Assembly (NCBI GenBank): GCA_965247565.1
Contig: CBDFHF010000003.1
Location: 682,001 to 746,000 of the forward strand
DNA from: CBDFHF01 sp965247565
GTDB taxonomy: Bacteria; Pseudomonadota; Gammaproteobacteria; Methylococcales; Methylomonadaceae
Direction: 5' to 3'
DNA length: 64,000 bases
Shown here: in pieces, positions 52,992 to 62,389 of the stretch
How positions within the stretch are numbered: position 1 is the stretch's first letter
How the letters are laid out: each line of letters opens with the position of its first letter
Position numbers and translations under genes: made by a program
Notes under the pieces: model-generated
The model's input: the letters and a program-made list of their open reading frames with translations, nothing else
Told to the model about the DNA's origin: nothing
Database searches by the model: none

Positions 52992-53006
52992 TGGCACAGC
53001 GCTTGC
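52992..53006 (+). promoter_or_regulatory. Sigma-54 (RpoN) promoter of nifH
   Basis: TGGCACAGCGCTTGC matches TGGCAC-N5-TTGC, with GG (52993-52994) and GC (53005-53006) correctly spaced. The nifH start codon is 48 bases downstream. Confidence 0.88.
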
Positions 53007-53053
53007 TTTACCCCTAATGTCATTAACAACAACGTCCTAAAGAGGAGAAGATC

Positions 53054-53935
<882 letters not shown>

Positions 53936-53948
53936 ACAGCGAAAAACT

Positions 53949-54024
53949 GTAGGATGGGCTGACGCAAGGAAGCCCATCAAACCCGACGGCAGCGATGGGC
54001 TTCGTATACTCAGCCCATCCTACG
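53949..54024. repeat. Palindromic repeat between nifH and nifD
   Basis: GTAGGATGGGCT at the left pairs with AGCCCATCCTAC at the right, and two inner arms (AAGGAAGCCCATC / GATGGGCTTC) also pair. It can form a large cruciform or mRNA hairpin in the 147-base nifH-nifD gap. Confidence 0.8.
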
Positions 54025-54082
54025 TTTTAAATCCTCAAACCTGTCTATGGGAGATTACCCATGACATTAGCAGGAGACAACC

Positions 54083-55564
54083 ATGGCTGCTCTAACTAAA
54101 GAAGAGACCGAAGCGCTGATTCAAGAAGTGCTCGAAATCTATCCTGAACAAGCAAGAAAAGATCGCGCTAAACATTTAGCGGTTAACGATCAATCTTTAG
54201 AAAAATCGAACAAATGTATTACATCAAACCGTAAATCCCAACCGGGTGTGATGACCATTCGTGGTTGTGCTTACGCAGGTTCCAAGGGTGTGGTTTGGGG
54301 ACCTATAAAAGATATGATCCATATCTCCCACGGTCCTGTCGGCTGCGGACAGTATTCTCGCGCCGGCCGTCGTAACTATTATGTGGGCACTACCGGCGTT
54401 AACACGTTCGGCACCATGAACTTTACCTCTGATTTTCAGGAAAAAGACATCGTGTTCGGCGGCGATAAGAAGCTCGCCAAAATCATGAATGAAATTGAAG
54501 AACTGTTCCCGCTCCATAAAGGCATCAGTATTCAATCAGAATGTCCAATCGGTTTAATTGGCGATGATATTGAAGCCGTTGCCAAGAAAGCTAACAAAGA
54601 AATCGGCAAACCAGTAGTACCGGTGCGTTGCGAAGGTTTCCGCGGCGTTTCCCAATCGTTAGGGCATCACATTGCCAATGATGCGATTCGGGACTGGGTT
54701 TTGGAAAATCGCGATGGCGATGAAAGCTTTCCAACGACACCTTACGATGTCGCAGTGATCGGCGATTACAACATCGGTGGGGATGCGTGGGCTTCACGGA
54801 CATTACTGGAAGAAATGGGCTTGCGTGTTGTTGCCCAATGGTCTGGTGACGGTACGATTGCGGAAATAGAAAAAACGCCAAAAGTGAAGCTAAACCTGAT
54901 CCATTGCTACCGTTCGATGAACTATATCGCACGGCACATGGAAGAAAAGTACAAAATCCCCTGGATTGAGTACAACTTCTTCGGCCCTACCAAGATTGCT
55001 GAATCATTGCGCAAAATTGCTTCGCACTTTGATGACACAATCAAAGAAGGCGCTGAACGAGTTATCGCAAAATATCAGGCTGAATACGATGCAGTTATTG
55101 CCAAATACAAACCGCGTCTGCAAGGTAAGCGCGTGATGTTGTATATCGGTGGCTTGCGTCCACGCCATGTGATCGGTGCTTATGAAGACTTGGGCATGGA
55201 AGTAGTGGGTACCGGTTATGAATTTGGTCATAACGACGACTATGACCGTACCATTAAAGAAATGGGCAATGCGACGTTGATTTATGACGACGTGACTGGC
55301 TACGAATTCGAAGAGTTCGTTAAGAAAGTACAGCCTGATTTGATTGGTTCCGGTATCAAGGAAAAGTACATTTTCCAAAAAATGGGAATTCCATTCCGGC
55401 AAATGCACTCCTGGGATTATTCCGGTCCTTATCATGGTTATGACGGCTTTGCCATCTTTGCCCGCGATATGGACATGACTTTGAACAACCCCTGCTGGAA
55501 ACAAGTGAAAGTGCCTTGGAAAACCGATGAAAGCTCAAAAGTAGCCGTTGCTGCAAGCGCTTAA
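54083..55564 (+). CDS. nifD: Nitrogenase molybdenum-iron protein alpha chain
   Basis: 493 residues. P-cluster cysteines are at 62 (IRGCAYAG) and 88 (GPVGCGQYS), with the third in QSECPIGLIGDD. The FeMo-cofactor ligands are Cys in LNLIHCYRSMNYI (equivalent to Cys275) and His in RQMHSWDYSGPYHGYDGF (equivalent to His442). RCEGFRGVSQSLGHHIAND carries conserved cofactor-pocket residues. The GCGQYSRAGRR region marks the Mo type rather than V or Fe-only. The family length is normal. Confidence 0.98.
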   Translation: MAALTKEETEALIQEVLEIYPEQARKDRAKHLAVNDQSLEKSNKCITSNRKSQPGVMTIRGCAYAGSKGVVWGPIKDMIHISHGPVGCGQYSRAGRRNYYVGTTGVNTFGTMNFTSDFQEKDIVFGGDKKLAKIMNEIEELFPLHKGISIQSECPIGLIGDDIEAVAKKANKEIGKPVVPVRCEGFRGVSQSLGHHIANDAIRDWVLENRDGDESFPTTPYDVAVIGDYNIGGDAWASRTLLEEMGLRVVAQWSGDGTIAEIEKTPKVKLNLIHCYRSMNYIARHMEEKYKIPWIEYNFFGPTKIAESLRKIASHFDDTIKEGAERVIAKYQAEYDAVIAKYKPRLQGKRVMLYIGGLRPRHVIGAYEDLGMEVVGTGYEFGHNDDYDRTIKEMGNATLIYDDVTGYEFEEFVKKVQPDLIGSGIKEKYIFQKMGIPFRQMHSWDYSGPYHGYDGFAIFARDMDMTLNNPCWKQVKVPWKTDESSKVAVAASA

Positions 55565-55567
55565 TGC

Positions 55568-55642
55568 GTAGGGTGGGCAAGCTTTTTGCCCACCATTTTG
55601 AGCCCCCTATTCATGGTGGACAAAAAAGCTTGTCCACCCTAC
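55568..55642. repeat. Palindromic repeat between nifD and nifK
   Basis: GTAGGGTGGGCAAGCTTTTT is mirrored by AAAAAAGCTTGTCCACCCTAC across 75 bases, a near-perfect inverted repeat. It lies 3 bases after the nifD stop. Confidence 0.82.
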
Positions 55643-55690
55643 CTGTTCTCAACATGCCGTCCACAGATTAGTGGCGCGTAGGAGATTGTC

Positions 55691-57262
55691 ATGAGTCAAG
55701 AAGTCGATAACATTCAACCCAGCTATCCGTTATTCCGCAACGACGAATATAAGGAGAATCTGGCTAATAAACGTGAAGCTTATGAAGAGCGTCACCCTCA
55801 GGAAAAAATTGATGAAGTCTTTCAATGGACGACTTCCAAGGAATATCAAGAACTCAATTTTAACCGTGAAGCATTAACCGTAAACCCAGCTAAAGCTTGC
55901 CAACCCTTAGGTGCAGTACTTTGTGCCCTGGGTTTTGAGAAGACCATGCCTTACGTGCATGGCTCACAAGGTTGTGTTGCGTATTTCCGTACTTACTTCA
56001 ATCGTCATTTTAAAGAACCGATCGCTTGCGTATCCGATTCTATGACTGAAGATGCGGCGGTTTTCGGTGGGCAAAAGAACATGTTTGCCGGTCTTGAAAA
56101 CGCCAAAGCCTTATATAAACCGGACATCATCGCTGTATCAACGACTTGTATGGCGGAAGTTATTGGTGATGACTTGAACGCTTTTATTGGCAACGCTAAA
56201 AAAGGTGGGCATATCGAACAGGATTTCCCTACACCTTTTGCACATACCCCAAGCTTTGTCGGCAGCCATACAACCGGCTGGGATAATATGTTTGAAGGCA
56301 TGCTGCGTTATTTCACGCTGAATTTCATGGCAGATAAAAAAGTCGGTTCCAACGGTAAGATCAATCTGGTTCCTGGCTTTGAAACCTATTTGGGCAACTT
56401 CCGTGTTATCAAACGCATGATGAAGGAAATGGATGTCGATTACACACTGTTAAGCGATCCGTCTGAAGTATTAGATACTCCGGCTGACGGCACGTTCCGC
56501 ATGTATGCAGGCGGCACTACCCAGGCTGAAGTTAAAGATGCGCCCAATGCGATTGATACCTTATTGTTGCAACCTTGGCAGTTGGAAAAAACCAAAAAGT
56601 TTGTCGACACTATCTGGCATCAACCCGCTACCGCTATTAACATTCCTATGGGTCTGGAGTGGACTGATCAATTCCTGATGAAAGTATCTGAATTGACCGG
56701 CAAACCGATTCCAGCTTCTTTGGAACTGGAACGTGGCCGTCTCGTTGACATGATGACTGACTCTCACGCCTGGCTGCATGGCAAAAAGTTCGCCTTGTAC
56801 GGTGATGCGGATTTTGTCATGGGTATGACCAAATTCTTATTGGAACTCGGTGCAGAGCCTAGCGACGTGTTATGCAATCATGCGAATAAACGCTGGCAAA
56901 AAGCCATGCAAAAAATCCTTGATGCCTCTCCTTATGGGGTTAACACAAAACTCCATATCGGTCGCGACTTATGGCATTTCCGTTCATTGGTGTTCACCAA
57001 TAAACCGGACTTCATGATCGGTAACTCTTATGGCAAGTTCATACAACGTGACACTTTCTATAAAGGCGAAGAGTTTGAAGTGCCGTTAATCCGCATTGGC
57101 TTCCCTATCTTTGACAGACACCATCTGCACAGAATGACCACACTGGGTTACGAAGGCGCAATTTATTTGCTGACAACCTTAGTTAATGCCGTGCTTGAGC
57201 AGTTGGATAAAGAGACCAAAGGCATGGGTACCACTGACTATAACTACGATTTGATTCGTTAA
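55691..57262 (+). CDS. nifK: Nitrogenase molybdenum-iron protein beta chain
   Basis: 523 residues. P-cluster cysteines are at 70 (AKACQPLG) and 95 (SQGCVAYF), with the third in STTCMAEVIGDD. FDRHHLHR near the C-terminus and the serine region around SHTTGWDNM are conserved. The Shine-Dalgarno sequence is AGGAG. It pairs with NifD to form the alpha2beta2 dinitrogenase. It is followed by a repeat-rich gap before nifT. Confidence 0.98.
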   Translation: MSQEVDNIQPSYPLFRNDEYKENLANKREAYEERHPQEKIDEVFQWTTSKEYQELNFNREALTVNPAKACQPLGAVLCALGFEKTMPYVHGSQGCVAYFRTYFNRHFKEPIACVSDSMTEDAAVFGGQKNMFAGLENAKALYKPDIIAVSTTCMAEVIGDDLNAFIGNAKKGGHIEQDFPTPFAHTPSFVGSHTTGWDNMFEGMLRYFTLNFMADKKVGSNGKINLVPGFETYLGNFRVIKRMMKEMDVDYTLLSDPSEVLDTPADGTFRMYAGGTTQAEVKDAPNAIDTLLLQPWQLEKTKKFVDTIWHQPATAINIPMGLEWTDQFLMKVSELTGKPIPASLELERGRLVDMMTDSHAWLHGKKFALYGDADFVMGMTKFLLELGAEPSDVLCNHANKRWQKAMQKILDASPYGVNTKLHIGRDLWHFRSLVFTNKPDFMIGNSYGKFIQRDTFYKGEEFEVPLIRIGFPIFDRHHLHRMTTLGYEGAIYLLTTLVNAVLEQLDKETKGMGTTDYNYDLIR

Positions 57263-57263
57263 T

Positions 57264-57415
57264 AAAATCCCCCTAGCCCCCTTTTACAAAGGGGGTAACC
57301 AGTTGAACACTCACTTAACTGGTTATTCCCCACTTTTACAAAGGGGTAACCAGTTGTAAGCTCATTTAATGGTTATTCTCCCCTTTGAAAAAGGGGGGTT
57401 AGGGGGGATTTCCCA
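57264..57415. repeat. Repeat cluster between nifK and nifT
   Basis: Three units of the CCCCCTTTTACAAAGGGGG type with repeated AACCAGTTG and AACTGGTTA arms. The outer arms, CCCCCTAGCCCCCTTT and AAAGGGGGGTTAGGGGG, can also pair over the full 150 bases. Confidence 0.8.
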
Positions 57416-57437
57416 ATGCGTATAACGGAGAATCACA

Positions 57438-57662
57438 ATGCCCAGTGTCATGCTGAAAAAAAACGCCGAGGGCAAATTAGTCTTCTACGTTCCTAAAAAA
57501 GATTTGGAAGAAGTAGCAGAATCCGTTGAGTTTGACAGCCCCGAAAAATGGGGCGGCGAAGTTCTGCTCAGCGATGGTTCAAAATACTACTTTGAGCCGA
57601 TGAACGAACAACCCGATTTTCCGGTTACCTTACGCGCAAAACGTTTAGATTCAGGAGAATAA
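57438..57662 (+). CDS. nifT: Putative nitrogen fixation protein NifT
   Basis: 74 residues: MPSVMLKKNAEGKLVFYVPKKDLEE and EKWGGEVLLSDGSKYYFEP match the NifT/FixU family in length and pattern. Its role is not essential in tested organisms. It lies in its usual place after nifK. Confidence 0.93.
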   Translation: MPSVMLKKNAEGKLVFYVPKKDLEEVAESVEFDSPEKWGGEVLLSDGSKYYFEPMNEQPDFPVTLRAKRLDSGE

Positions 57663-57664
57663 TC

Positions 57665-57865
57665 ATGTCCTTATATATTGTTGAAGCAGATTGTATTTCA
57701 TGTGGCGACTGCGAACCGGTATGTCCTACTAACTCCATATCGGAAGGCGCTATTGTTTATAAGATCGACAAAAAAACCTGCACCGAATGCGAAGGTGATT
57801 TTGACGTACCGCAGTGCGTTAAAGTGTGCCCTATCGATAACTGCATTTTGCCTTTACAGGCGTAA
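57665..57865 (+). CDS. 2[4Fe-4S] ferredoxin of the nif cluster
   Basis: 66 residues with CISCGDCEPVCP (CxxCxxCxxxCP) and, in the second half, CTECEGDFDVPQCVKVCP. The longer spacing within the second motif (C-x8-C-x3-C) is typical of nif-associated FdxN/FdN-type ferredoxins. It is a likely electron donor in nitrogenase function. It is separated from nifT by two bases. Confidence 0.92.
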   Translation: MSLYIVEADCISCGDCEPVCPTNSISEGAIVYKIDKKTCTECEGDFDVPQCVKVCPIDNCILPLQA

Positions 57866-57869
57866 GCAG

Positions 57870-58580
57870 ATGAACGGCTCTGGCTTATTGTCACGAGAGC
57901 TGGCGTTACGTATCGGCTTGGCTGCTCACGCTTTGCCCGATACGGATGCCAAACGTTTGCTATCAGTTTTAACAGACTTAATCGAGCTTCCCATTACGGA
58001 AGAAAAAATTGCCGATATAACCCTTAAAACCTTAAAAACGGCTAAAGCCGGAGAGTTTTTGGAGGTTGATAACGCAGTACTATCTCAGGCTTTAAGTATT
58101 CTTCAAGCCCATCCGCAATCTCAATCCGATTTATGGGAGCTTGAAGCCTATGCCGAAGGCGATATGCCGGGTTCTGTCAGGATTGCTTGCGCCAGTAATG
58201 ATGGCGTTAACGTAGATGGTCATTTCGGCTCATGCCAGCAATTTATGGTATTCCAGGTTTCTGCCGATGAAGTTCGCTTGATTGATATTCGTAATCCTGA
58301 AATACCTCCTGGCCTGGAGGTGGATGATAAAAACGTCTTTAGAGCAGAACTCATTCAAGATTGTCAGGTACTTTATATCTCCTCAGTGGGCGGTCCTGCA
58401 GCGGCAAAAATTGTTAGGCTAGGCATCCATCCCATGAAGCTTTCATCTATTGAGCCCATTGCTGAAGTTATCAATCAATTGAAAAGTGTTCTGATCGGAA
58501 CGCCACCTCCCTGGTTGGCTAAAGCCATGGGTATTGATATCAGCGAGCGGTTTAGATTTGAGCGGGAGGCAATGGGATGA
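57870..58580 (+). CDS. NifX/NafY-like FeMo-cofactor carrier protein
   Basis: 236 residues. The start is the ATG at 57870, four bases after the ferredoxin stop; the open frame upstream only overlaps that gene. The N-terminal part (LSRELALRIGLAAHALPDTDAKRLLSVL) is like the sterile-alpha-motif-like domain of NafY/NifY. The C-terminal dinitrogenase iron-molybdenum cofactor domain (VRIACASNDGVNVDGHFGSCQQFMVFQV ... ILYISSVGGPAAAKIVRLGIHPMK) has the conserved DGHFG. It should bind FeMo-co or apodinitrogenase during assembly. Its end overlaps the next start (ATGA). Confidence 0.88.
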   Translation: MNGSGLLSRELALRIGLAAHALPDTDAKRLLSVLTDLIELPITEEKIADITLKTLKTAKAGEFLEVDNAVLSQALSILQAHPQSQSDLWELEAYAEGDMPGSVRIACASNDGVNVDGHFGSCQQFMVFQVSADEVRLIDIRNPEIPPGLEVDDKNVFRAELIQDCQVLYISSVGGPAAAKIVRLGIHPMKLSSIEPIAEVINQLKSVLIGTPPPWLAKAMGIDISERFRFEREAMG

Positions 58581-58843
58581 TTAGCACAGAGCAAGTCAGC
58601 GCAATAGCAGCAAAAATCGAAACCTTGGGTGTTGATGAGACTACGGTTTCAGCGTTACGACAGCAATATCAACCACTCCATTTCACTTACTGTATGGATG
58701 ATGATTTGCCCAATAATACGCCCGTTGTTGAGAATAAAGACTTCAATCTTTATCTGATTGACGGTCGCGATCACTGCTTATGTTTGACCAATGATTATGA
58801 GGTTGCAACCGGCATTGTGGTTGCGGAAGTTATTCCTGAGTAA
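58577..58843 (+). CDS. DUF6129-like nif-cluster protein
   Basis: 88 residues: MISTEQVSAIAAKIETLGVDETTVSALRQQYQPLHFTYCMDDD and FNLYLIDGRDHCLCLTNDYEVATGIVVAEV. The pattern matches the small protein of unknown function (DUF6129) that follows the NafY-like gene in gammaproteobacterial nif clusters. It overlaps its upstream neighbour by four bases, so translation is coupled. No function is known to me. Confidence 0.75.
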   Translation: MISTEQVSAIAAKIETLGVDETTVSALRQQYQPLHFTYCMDDDLPNNTPVVENKDFNLYLIDGRDHCLCLTNDYEVATGIVVAEVIPE

Positions 58844-58859
58844 ACGGAACACCGCTCGT

Positions 58860-59639
58860 ATGTCTGATCGTGAAAACCCAGTTAGTGTTCCTATTGCCGA
58901 TTGCAGCCTATGCCGTTTCCGCGGCAAAACCCTGTTAATGGGACGCTGTATGCCTGGCGATACCTGTGTGTTCGTTGAAAGTGGGCGTCAGATCGATCGC
59001 TTTTTTCGCGTTAATCCTGGTTATGCCGAGCAATATCTCCAAGACACTTTTTGGGAGAGACGTGCAATTGCTGTTCGTTACGCACCGCAAAAAGCGCTTG
59101 TTAAATTGATACATGATGAAGACGAGGTAGTGAGACGTGCGGTTGCTTATCGCCTGCCGCAAACCCAACTACCGCAACTGATTGATGATCCTGACCGGGA
59201 AGTACGCATGACCGTGGCGGATCGCATTGCTGTAGAAGCACTGGAGAAGCTGGCCAATGACCAGGACTATATCGTCAGATTAACCGTTGCCAGACGCTTG
59301 CCAGTAGGACGATTGTTTCGACTTATTCGAGATAGGGATTTGCAAGTCAGAAAAACGGTGGCAGAACGCTTACCTGAAGTCAGTTTGGGACTAATGGCTC
59401 ACGACGATGCCCCCGAAGTGAGACGTATCGTCGCCGAACGCATGAGTCCTAATGATGCTGTGATTTTATTAAATGATCCGGATTGGCTAGTGCGCTATAC
59501 CGCTGTTCAGCGCGTTGCACCCGAAGCGTTAGTTTGTTTACTTGAAGATCCCGAGCCTGATGTGAGAGCGGCGGTGCGAGAACGATTAACTGGCCATTCC
59601 CTGATGGCTGCAGAAAAAAAACCTGGAAGTAGCCTATGA
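58860..59639 (+). CDS. 4Fe-4S/leucine-rich-repeat-variant (LRV) protein
   Basis: 259 residues starting MSDRENPVSVPIADCSLCRF. Four cysteines (15, 18, 30 and 36) form the N-terminal iron-sulphur site, followed by about eight helical repeats of 24 residues of the type VRRAVAYRLPQTQLPQLIDDPDRE. This is the layout of the Azotobacter LRV protein encoded in the nif region. The role is unknown; possibly an assembly or protection factor. The stop overlaps the next ATG by four bases. Confidence 0.88.
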   Translation: MSDRENPVSVPIADCSLCRFRGKTLLMGRCMPGDTCVFVESGRQIDRFFRVNPGYAEQYLQDTFWERRAIAVRYAPQKALVKLIHDEDEVVRRAVAYRLPQTQLPQLIDDPDREVRMTVADRIAVEALEKLANDQDYIVRLTVARRLPVGRLFRLIRDRDLQVRKTVAERLPEVSLGLMAHDDAPEVRRIVAERMSPNDAVILLNDPDWLVRYTAVQRVAPEALVCLLEDPEPDVRAAVRERLTGHSLMAAEKKPGSSL

Positions 59640-60598
59640 CTAAGCAAACATTCCAACTGGATGGGCAGCAACTTGCGAAAATATGCAAGAACATCCTGCC
59701 CGGACAAGATGACGAGCTGTTACTTTCCACACTTCAAGCACTCAATCCGGGTTATCCAATCCGGCTGGCCAGAGTTGGCGAAGAGTGGTATCGCTTGGGG
59801 GGGATTGTTGATATGGATGGCAACCGGATCGCCAATAACATGGTTGAATGGACCGAACGGACTTATATTGAATGCGGCAGAAATCTGCAAACGTTGATTG
59901 AGCATGCCCGAGGGAAAAGGCTGATTGCGACCCGACAAACCGGTAACACTCTGCATTTTGTAGTTCAAACCGGCAGTAAAGCAGAACAATTCATACAAAT
60001 TGATATTGATAAAACCCACGAAATATCGGATCGCTTGCTAGTCAGCGACCATAATCCACCTGAAGACTTAGAAGAATTTATTGATCCACTGGAGCCGGAA
60101 TGGTTGGAAACATTCTATATTGGAACCTCACGTTATTCTTATCGACGTAAAACTGACGTGGCGATTTTCATGGATGAAATCAATAAATACCATATTGAAG
60201 AACATCCGGTACAACGCTTTATGGATGACTGGAACAGAAGCAGTGCTCTGCAGAAGGCCGTATTATCGGATGACTGGATCATTCGTCCCTATCGAAACAC
60301 CGGGCGTTTTGGTGAGCAAATAATCAACGTTGAAGTTGTCAATGCTCAGCAAAAAAACGTACCTCAACTTGAAGATACCAGCGCTAAAAAAGGCACGACA
60401 CTGTATAACCTGTTAACCCGTTTTGATCGTCAGGTCGGTTATCCCTTTGCTTGGTTCTTTTATATGGTCAAAGGCAAACTGGTTTCTCCGCATACCGGTA
60501 TAGCCGTTTTCAAAGATATAAGCGGAGATTTTTCTTATTTACCCGAGCGGGATATTGCTGTTTTAACAGACTGGGTTAACACACCTTACAGTGTTTAG
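59636..60598 (+). CDS. Uncharacterised 320-residue nif-cluster protein
   Basis: I do not recognise a named family. It is soluble, has no signal peptide and contains no cysteine-rich site. Visible blocks are PIRLARVGEEWYRLGGIVDMDGNRIANNMVEWTERTYIECGRNL, FVVQTGSKAEQFIQIDIDKTHEISDRLL and FGEQIINVEVVNAQQKNVP. It overlaps the LRV gene (ATGA) and so belongs to the nif operon. A role in nitrogenase maturation or electron supply is only a guess from position. Confidence 0.7.
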   Translation: MTKQTFQLDGQQLAKICKNILPGQDDELLLSTLQALNPGYPIRLARVGEEWYRLGGIVDMDGNRIANNMVEWTERTYIECGRNLQTLIEHARGKRLIATRQTGNTLHFVVQTGSKAEQFIQIDIDKTHEISDRLLVSDHNPPEDLEEFIDPLEPEWLETFYIGTSRYSYRRKTDVAIFMDEINKYHIEEHPVQRFMDDWNRSSALQKAVLSDDWIIRPYRNTGRFGEQIINVEVVNAQQKNVPQLEDTSAKKGTTLYNLLTRFDRQVGYPFAWFFYMVKGKLVSPHTGIAVFKDISGDFSYLPERDIAVLTDWVNTPYSV

Positions 60599-60669
60599 TA
60601 ATACAAACTTGTTTTGGGTAAATTTTTTAAAAGCAACACGGTAATTTTTTAACAATAGGAGTAAAAACT

Positions 60670-60888
60670 ATGGCAATTGCACAAATTAAAGCTTTTTCTG
60701 AGCAAGCAAAAACAGATCCTGAATTAAAAGAAAAACTGCTAGCGGTGCAAAAAATCAGAGAACTGATCGCATTGGGCAAAGAATATAACTTTGATCTGGA
60801 TGAAGTAGAACTTTATCCACCCAACGAACCGCAATTTGTTGAAGAACAACTTTCAGAAAGAATGCAGAAAGCATTGTTGAGAGTTTAA
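60670..60888 (+). CDS. Nif11-like small protein
   Basis: 72 residues: AIAQIKAFSEQAKTDPELKEKLLAVQKIRELIALGKEYNFDLDEVEL fits the Nif11 domain (helix, DPELxxKL, then GKEYNFDLDE). Nif11 proteins occur in nif clusters and, as leader peptides, in RiPP precursors; there is no double-glycine motif or cysteine core here, so the nif-type role is more likely. Shine-Dalgarno AATAGGAG. Confidence 0.78.
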   Translation: MAIAQIKAFSEQAKTDPELKEKLLAVQKIRELIALGKEYNFDLDEVELYPPNEPQFVEEQLSERMQKALLRV

Positions 60889-61159
60889 ATGACTGTGAGC
60901 TCGTCGTTAAACCCTTTAAGCTTAATGCAATAATCGCTTGATCAGCCATCAATGATGGCGATTTGCTTGCTCAAAGCAATTTCGCCGTCATATCGCGCAT
61001 AAAATCAAAAGGCAGATTCAAAACCGAAGTGCAACACCGCGAATATTAATGAATGAGATTTGAGTACTGTTCAGCAGCAATTCCCTTAAACAGGGTCGGT
61101 AGAGTATTGACGGATACTGCAAGCTTTACAATGCCCAACAGCTCAGCCCAAGGCGGTTA

Positions 61160-61310
61160 GGTTCACTATAGAAGTCTACAATAGTTTATTCAGGCACTTG
61201 TGCTTTGGGTATTTTCTAGCCAGATCGCTAAAGCAAGTGCGCCAAAATATTGGCGCATTCTGTCATCCTATTGATGCGCAAATGGAACAAAAAATCTATA
61301 TTTGTTTGGC
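61160..61310 (+). pseudogene. IS1-family transposase 3' remnant
   Basis: TIEVYNSLFRH is followed, after an insert, by FLARSLK and, in a shifted frame, CAKILAHSVILLMRKWNKKSI. These match the C-terminal part of the intact IS1 copies (TVEGYNSLFRHFLARLRRKS..CQKMLEYSVKLFMAKWNNEIS) at moderate identity, so it derives from a related but older element. The terminal GGCAATGC also survives. Confidence 0.78.
61196..61210 (-). repeat. Micro-insertion copy 7 (15 bp) in IS1 remnant
   Basis: Plus strand ACTTGTGCTTTGGGT; normalised ACCCAAAGCACAAGT, two G fewer than copy 1. The intact IS1 copies read TTCAGGCATTTCCTAGCC at this point and serve as a direct empty-site comparison. It does not shift the frame. 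Confidence 0.75.
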
Positions 61311-61384
61311 AATGCTTTCAAAATAAACCAGTAATTGGTTGAAGGTCCGTCATTAGCTTGGAGTGCTAACCTGATTAGGAAGGA

Positions 61385-62389
61385 TCAGTAATTACGCTGC
61401 ACAGAGAATTTAGCTAATAGAATCAATGCATTTTTATACTGAGAATCTGGCAGAACATCCAAAGTTTCCACCGCTTTTTGTGCCTCTTGATTGGCTCGTT
61501 GCTCTGTGTACTCAATAGCATTAGTGCTTTTTACAATCTCATAAACATCATTGAATGCATCGCGATTGCCCTGCTTAATTGCATTAATAATGATGGTGGC
61601 CTGTGCGTCGGTTCCATTCTGAATGGCATAAATTAGAGGCAAGGTGGGTTTTCCTTCGGCTAAATCATCACCTAGATTTTTGCCTAATTCTTCTTGGCTG
61701 GCTTTGTAGTCCAAAGCATCGTCTATTAATTGAAAGGCAATACCGAGGTGCTGCCCGTACTGTGCCAATTTCTCTTCTGTTTCTGAGGACGCCTTAGAAA
61801 TGACCGCGCTTAGCTTGGTTGCGGCGCTAAATAAAATTGCGGTTTTTCTAGCGATCACGTCCAGATACTTCGCTTCTGAAGTTTCTGGGTTATTGCAGTT
61901 TAAAAGCTGCAGAACTTCGCCTTCGGCAATGGCTGTAGTGGTTTTAGAGAGAATTTCCATAACGCGCATGTTGCCAGTGCGCACCATCATTTCAAATGCG
62001 CTTGAGTAGAGGTAATCGCCAACAAGAACGCTGGCAGCATTACCCCAGACAGCATTAGCTGATTCTTTGCCACGCCTAAGATCCGATTCATCAACCACAT
62101 CATCGTGCAACAAAGTTGCGGTATGGATGAATTCGATAACTGCGGCAAGGATTAAATGATTATCTGTAGCCCCGCCTAGCGCTTTAGCCGCAAGCAATAG
62201 CAACATCGGACGCAGGCGCTTACCACCGTTGCCAACTATGTAATGCCCTACCTGATTGATAAGAATTACATCGGAGCTCAATTCATCAATAATAAGCTTA
62301 TCAACCGCTTTTGATTCAGATAACGTTAAATTTTTGATTGATTCAAAATCAATAGCTGTTGGAGCTTGTGAAAATGATTGTAAGGTCAT
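61385..62389 (-). CDS. ispB: Octaprenyl diphosphate synthase
   Basis: 334 residues, a trans-prenyltransferase that builds the ubiquinone side chain. The first aspartate-rich motif is in LLHDDVVDESDLRRG (about residues 92-106), and the second is in LIDDALDYKA (about 221-230). GNGGKRLRPMLLLLAAKALGG is the N-terminal substrate-binding part. The family length is usual. The chain length (C40 or longer) is inferred, not read directly. Confidence 0.93.
   Translation of the reverse strand: MTLQSFSQAPTAIDFESIKNLTLSESKAVDKLIIDELSSDVILINQVGHYIVGNGGKRLRPMLLLLAAKALGGATDNHLILAAVIEFIHTATLLHDDVVDESDLRRGKESANAVWGNAASVLVGDYLYSSAFEMMVRTGNMRVMEILSKTTTAIAEGEVLQLLNCNNPETSEAKYLDVIARKTAILFSAATKLSAVISKASSETEEKLAQYGQHLGIAFQLIDDALDYKASQEELGKNLGDDLAEGKPTLPLIYAIQNGTDAQATIIINAIKQGNRDAFNDVYEIVKSTNAIEYTEQRANQEAQKAVETLDVLPDSQYKNALILLAKFSVQRNY

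Larger units (their letters stand above)
52488..53053. other. Divergent control region upstream of nifH
   Basis: 566 bases with no gene. It contains the NifA-type site and the sigma-54 promoter listed separately. The part at 52500-52850 shows no further recognised element. Confidence 0.6.
60889..61384. other. Intergenic region ending the nif cluster
   Basis: An inverted repeat near 60938-60982 (TTGATCAGCCATCAATGATG / CGATTTGCTTGCTCAAAGCAA) may terminate the operon. From about 61120 to 61310 an IS1-type remnant follows, listed separately. nifE, nifN and other nif genes are not in this window. Confidence 0.45.

Noticed and set aside
57264..57415. CRISPR array between nifK and nifT
   Set aside because: Only about three short units, with palindromic arms and no unique spacers of regular length; no cas genes nearby.
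60670..60888. Nif11 protein as a RiPP precursor
   Set aside because: No double-glycine leader cleavage site, no cysteine-rich core and no modifying enzyme nearby; a nif-type role is simpler.
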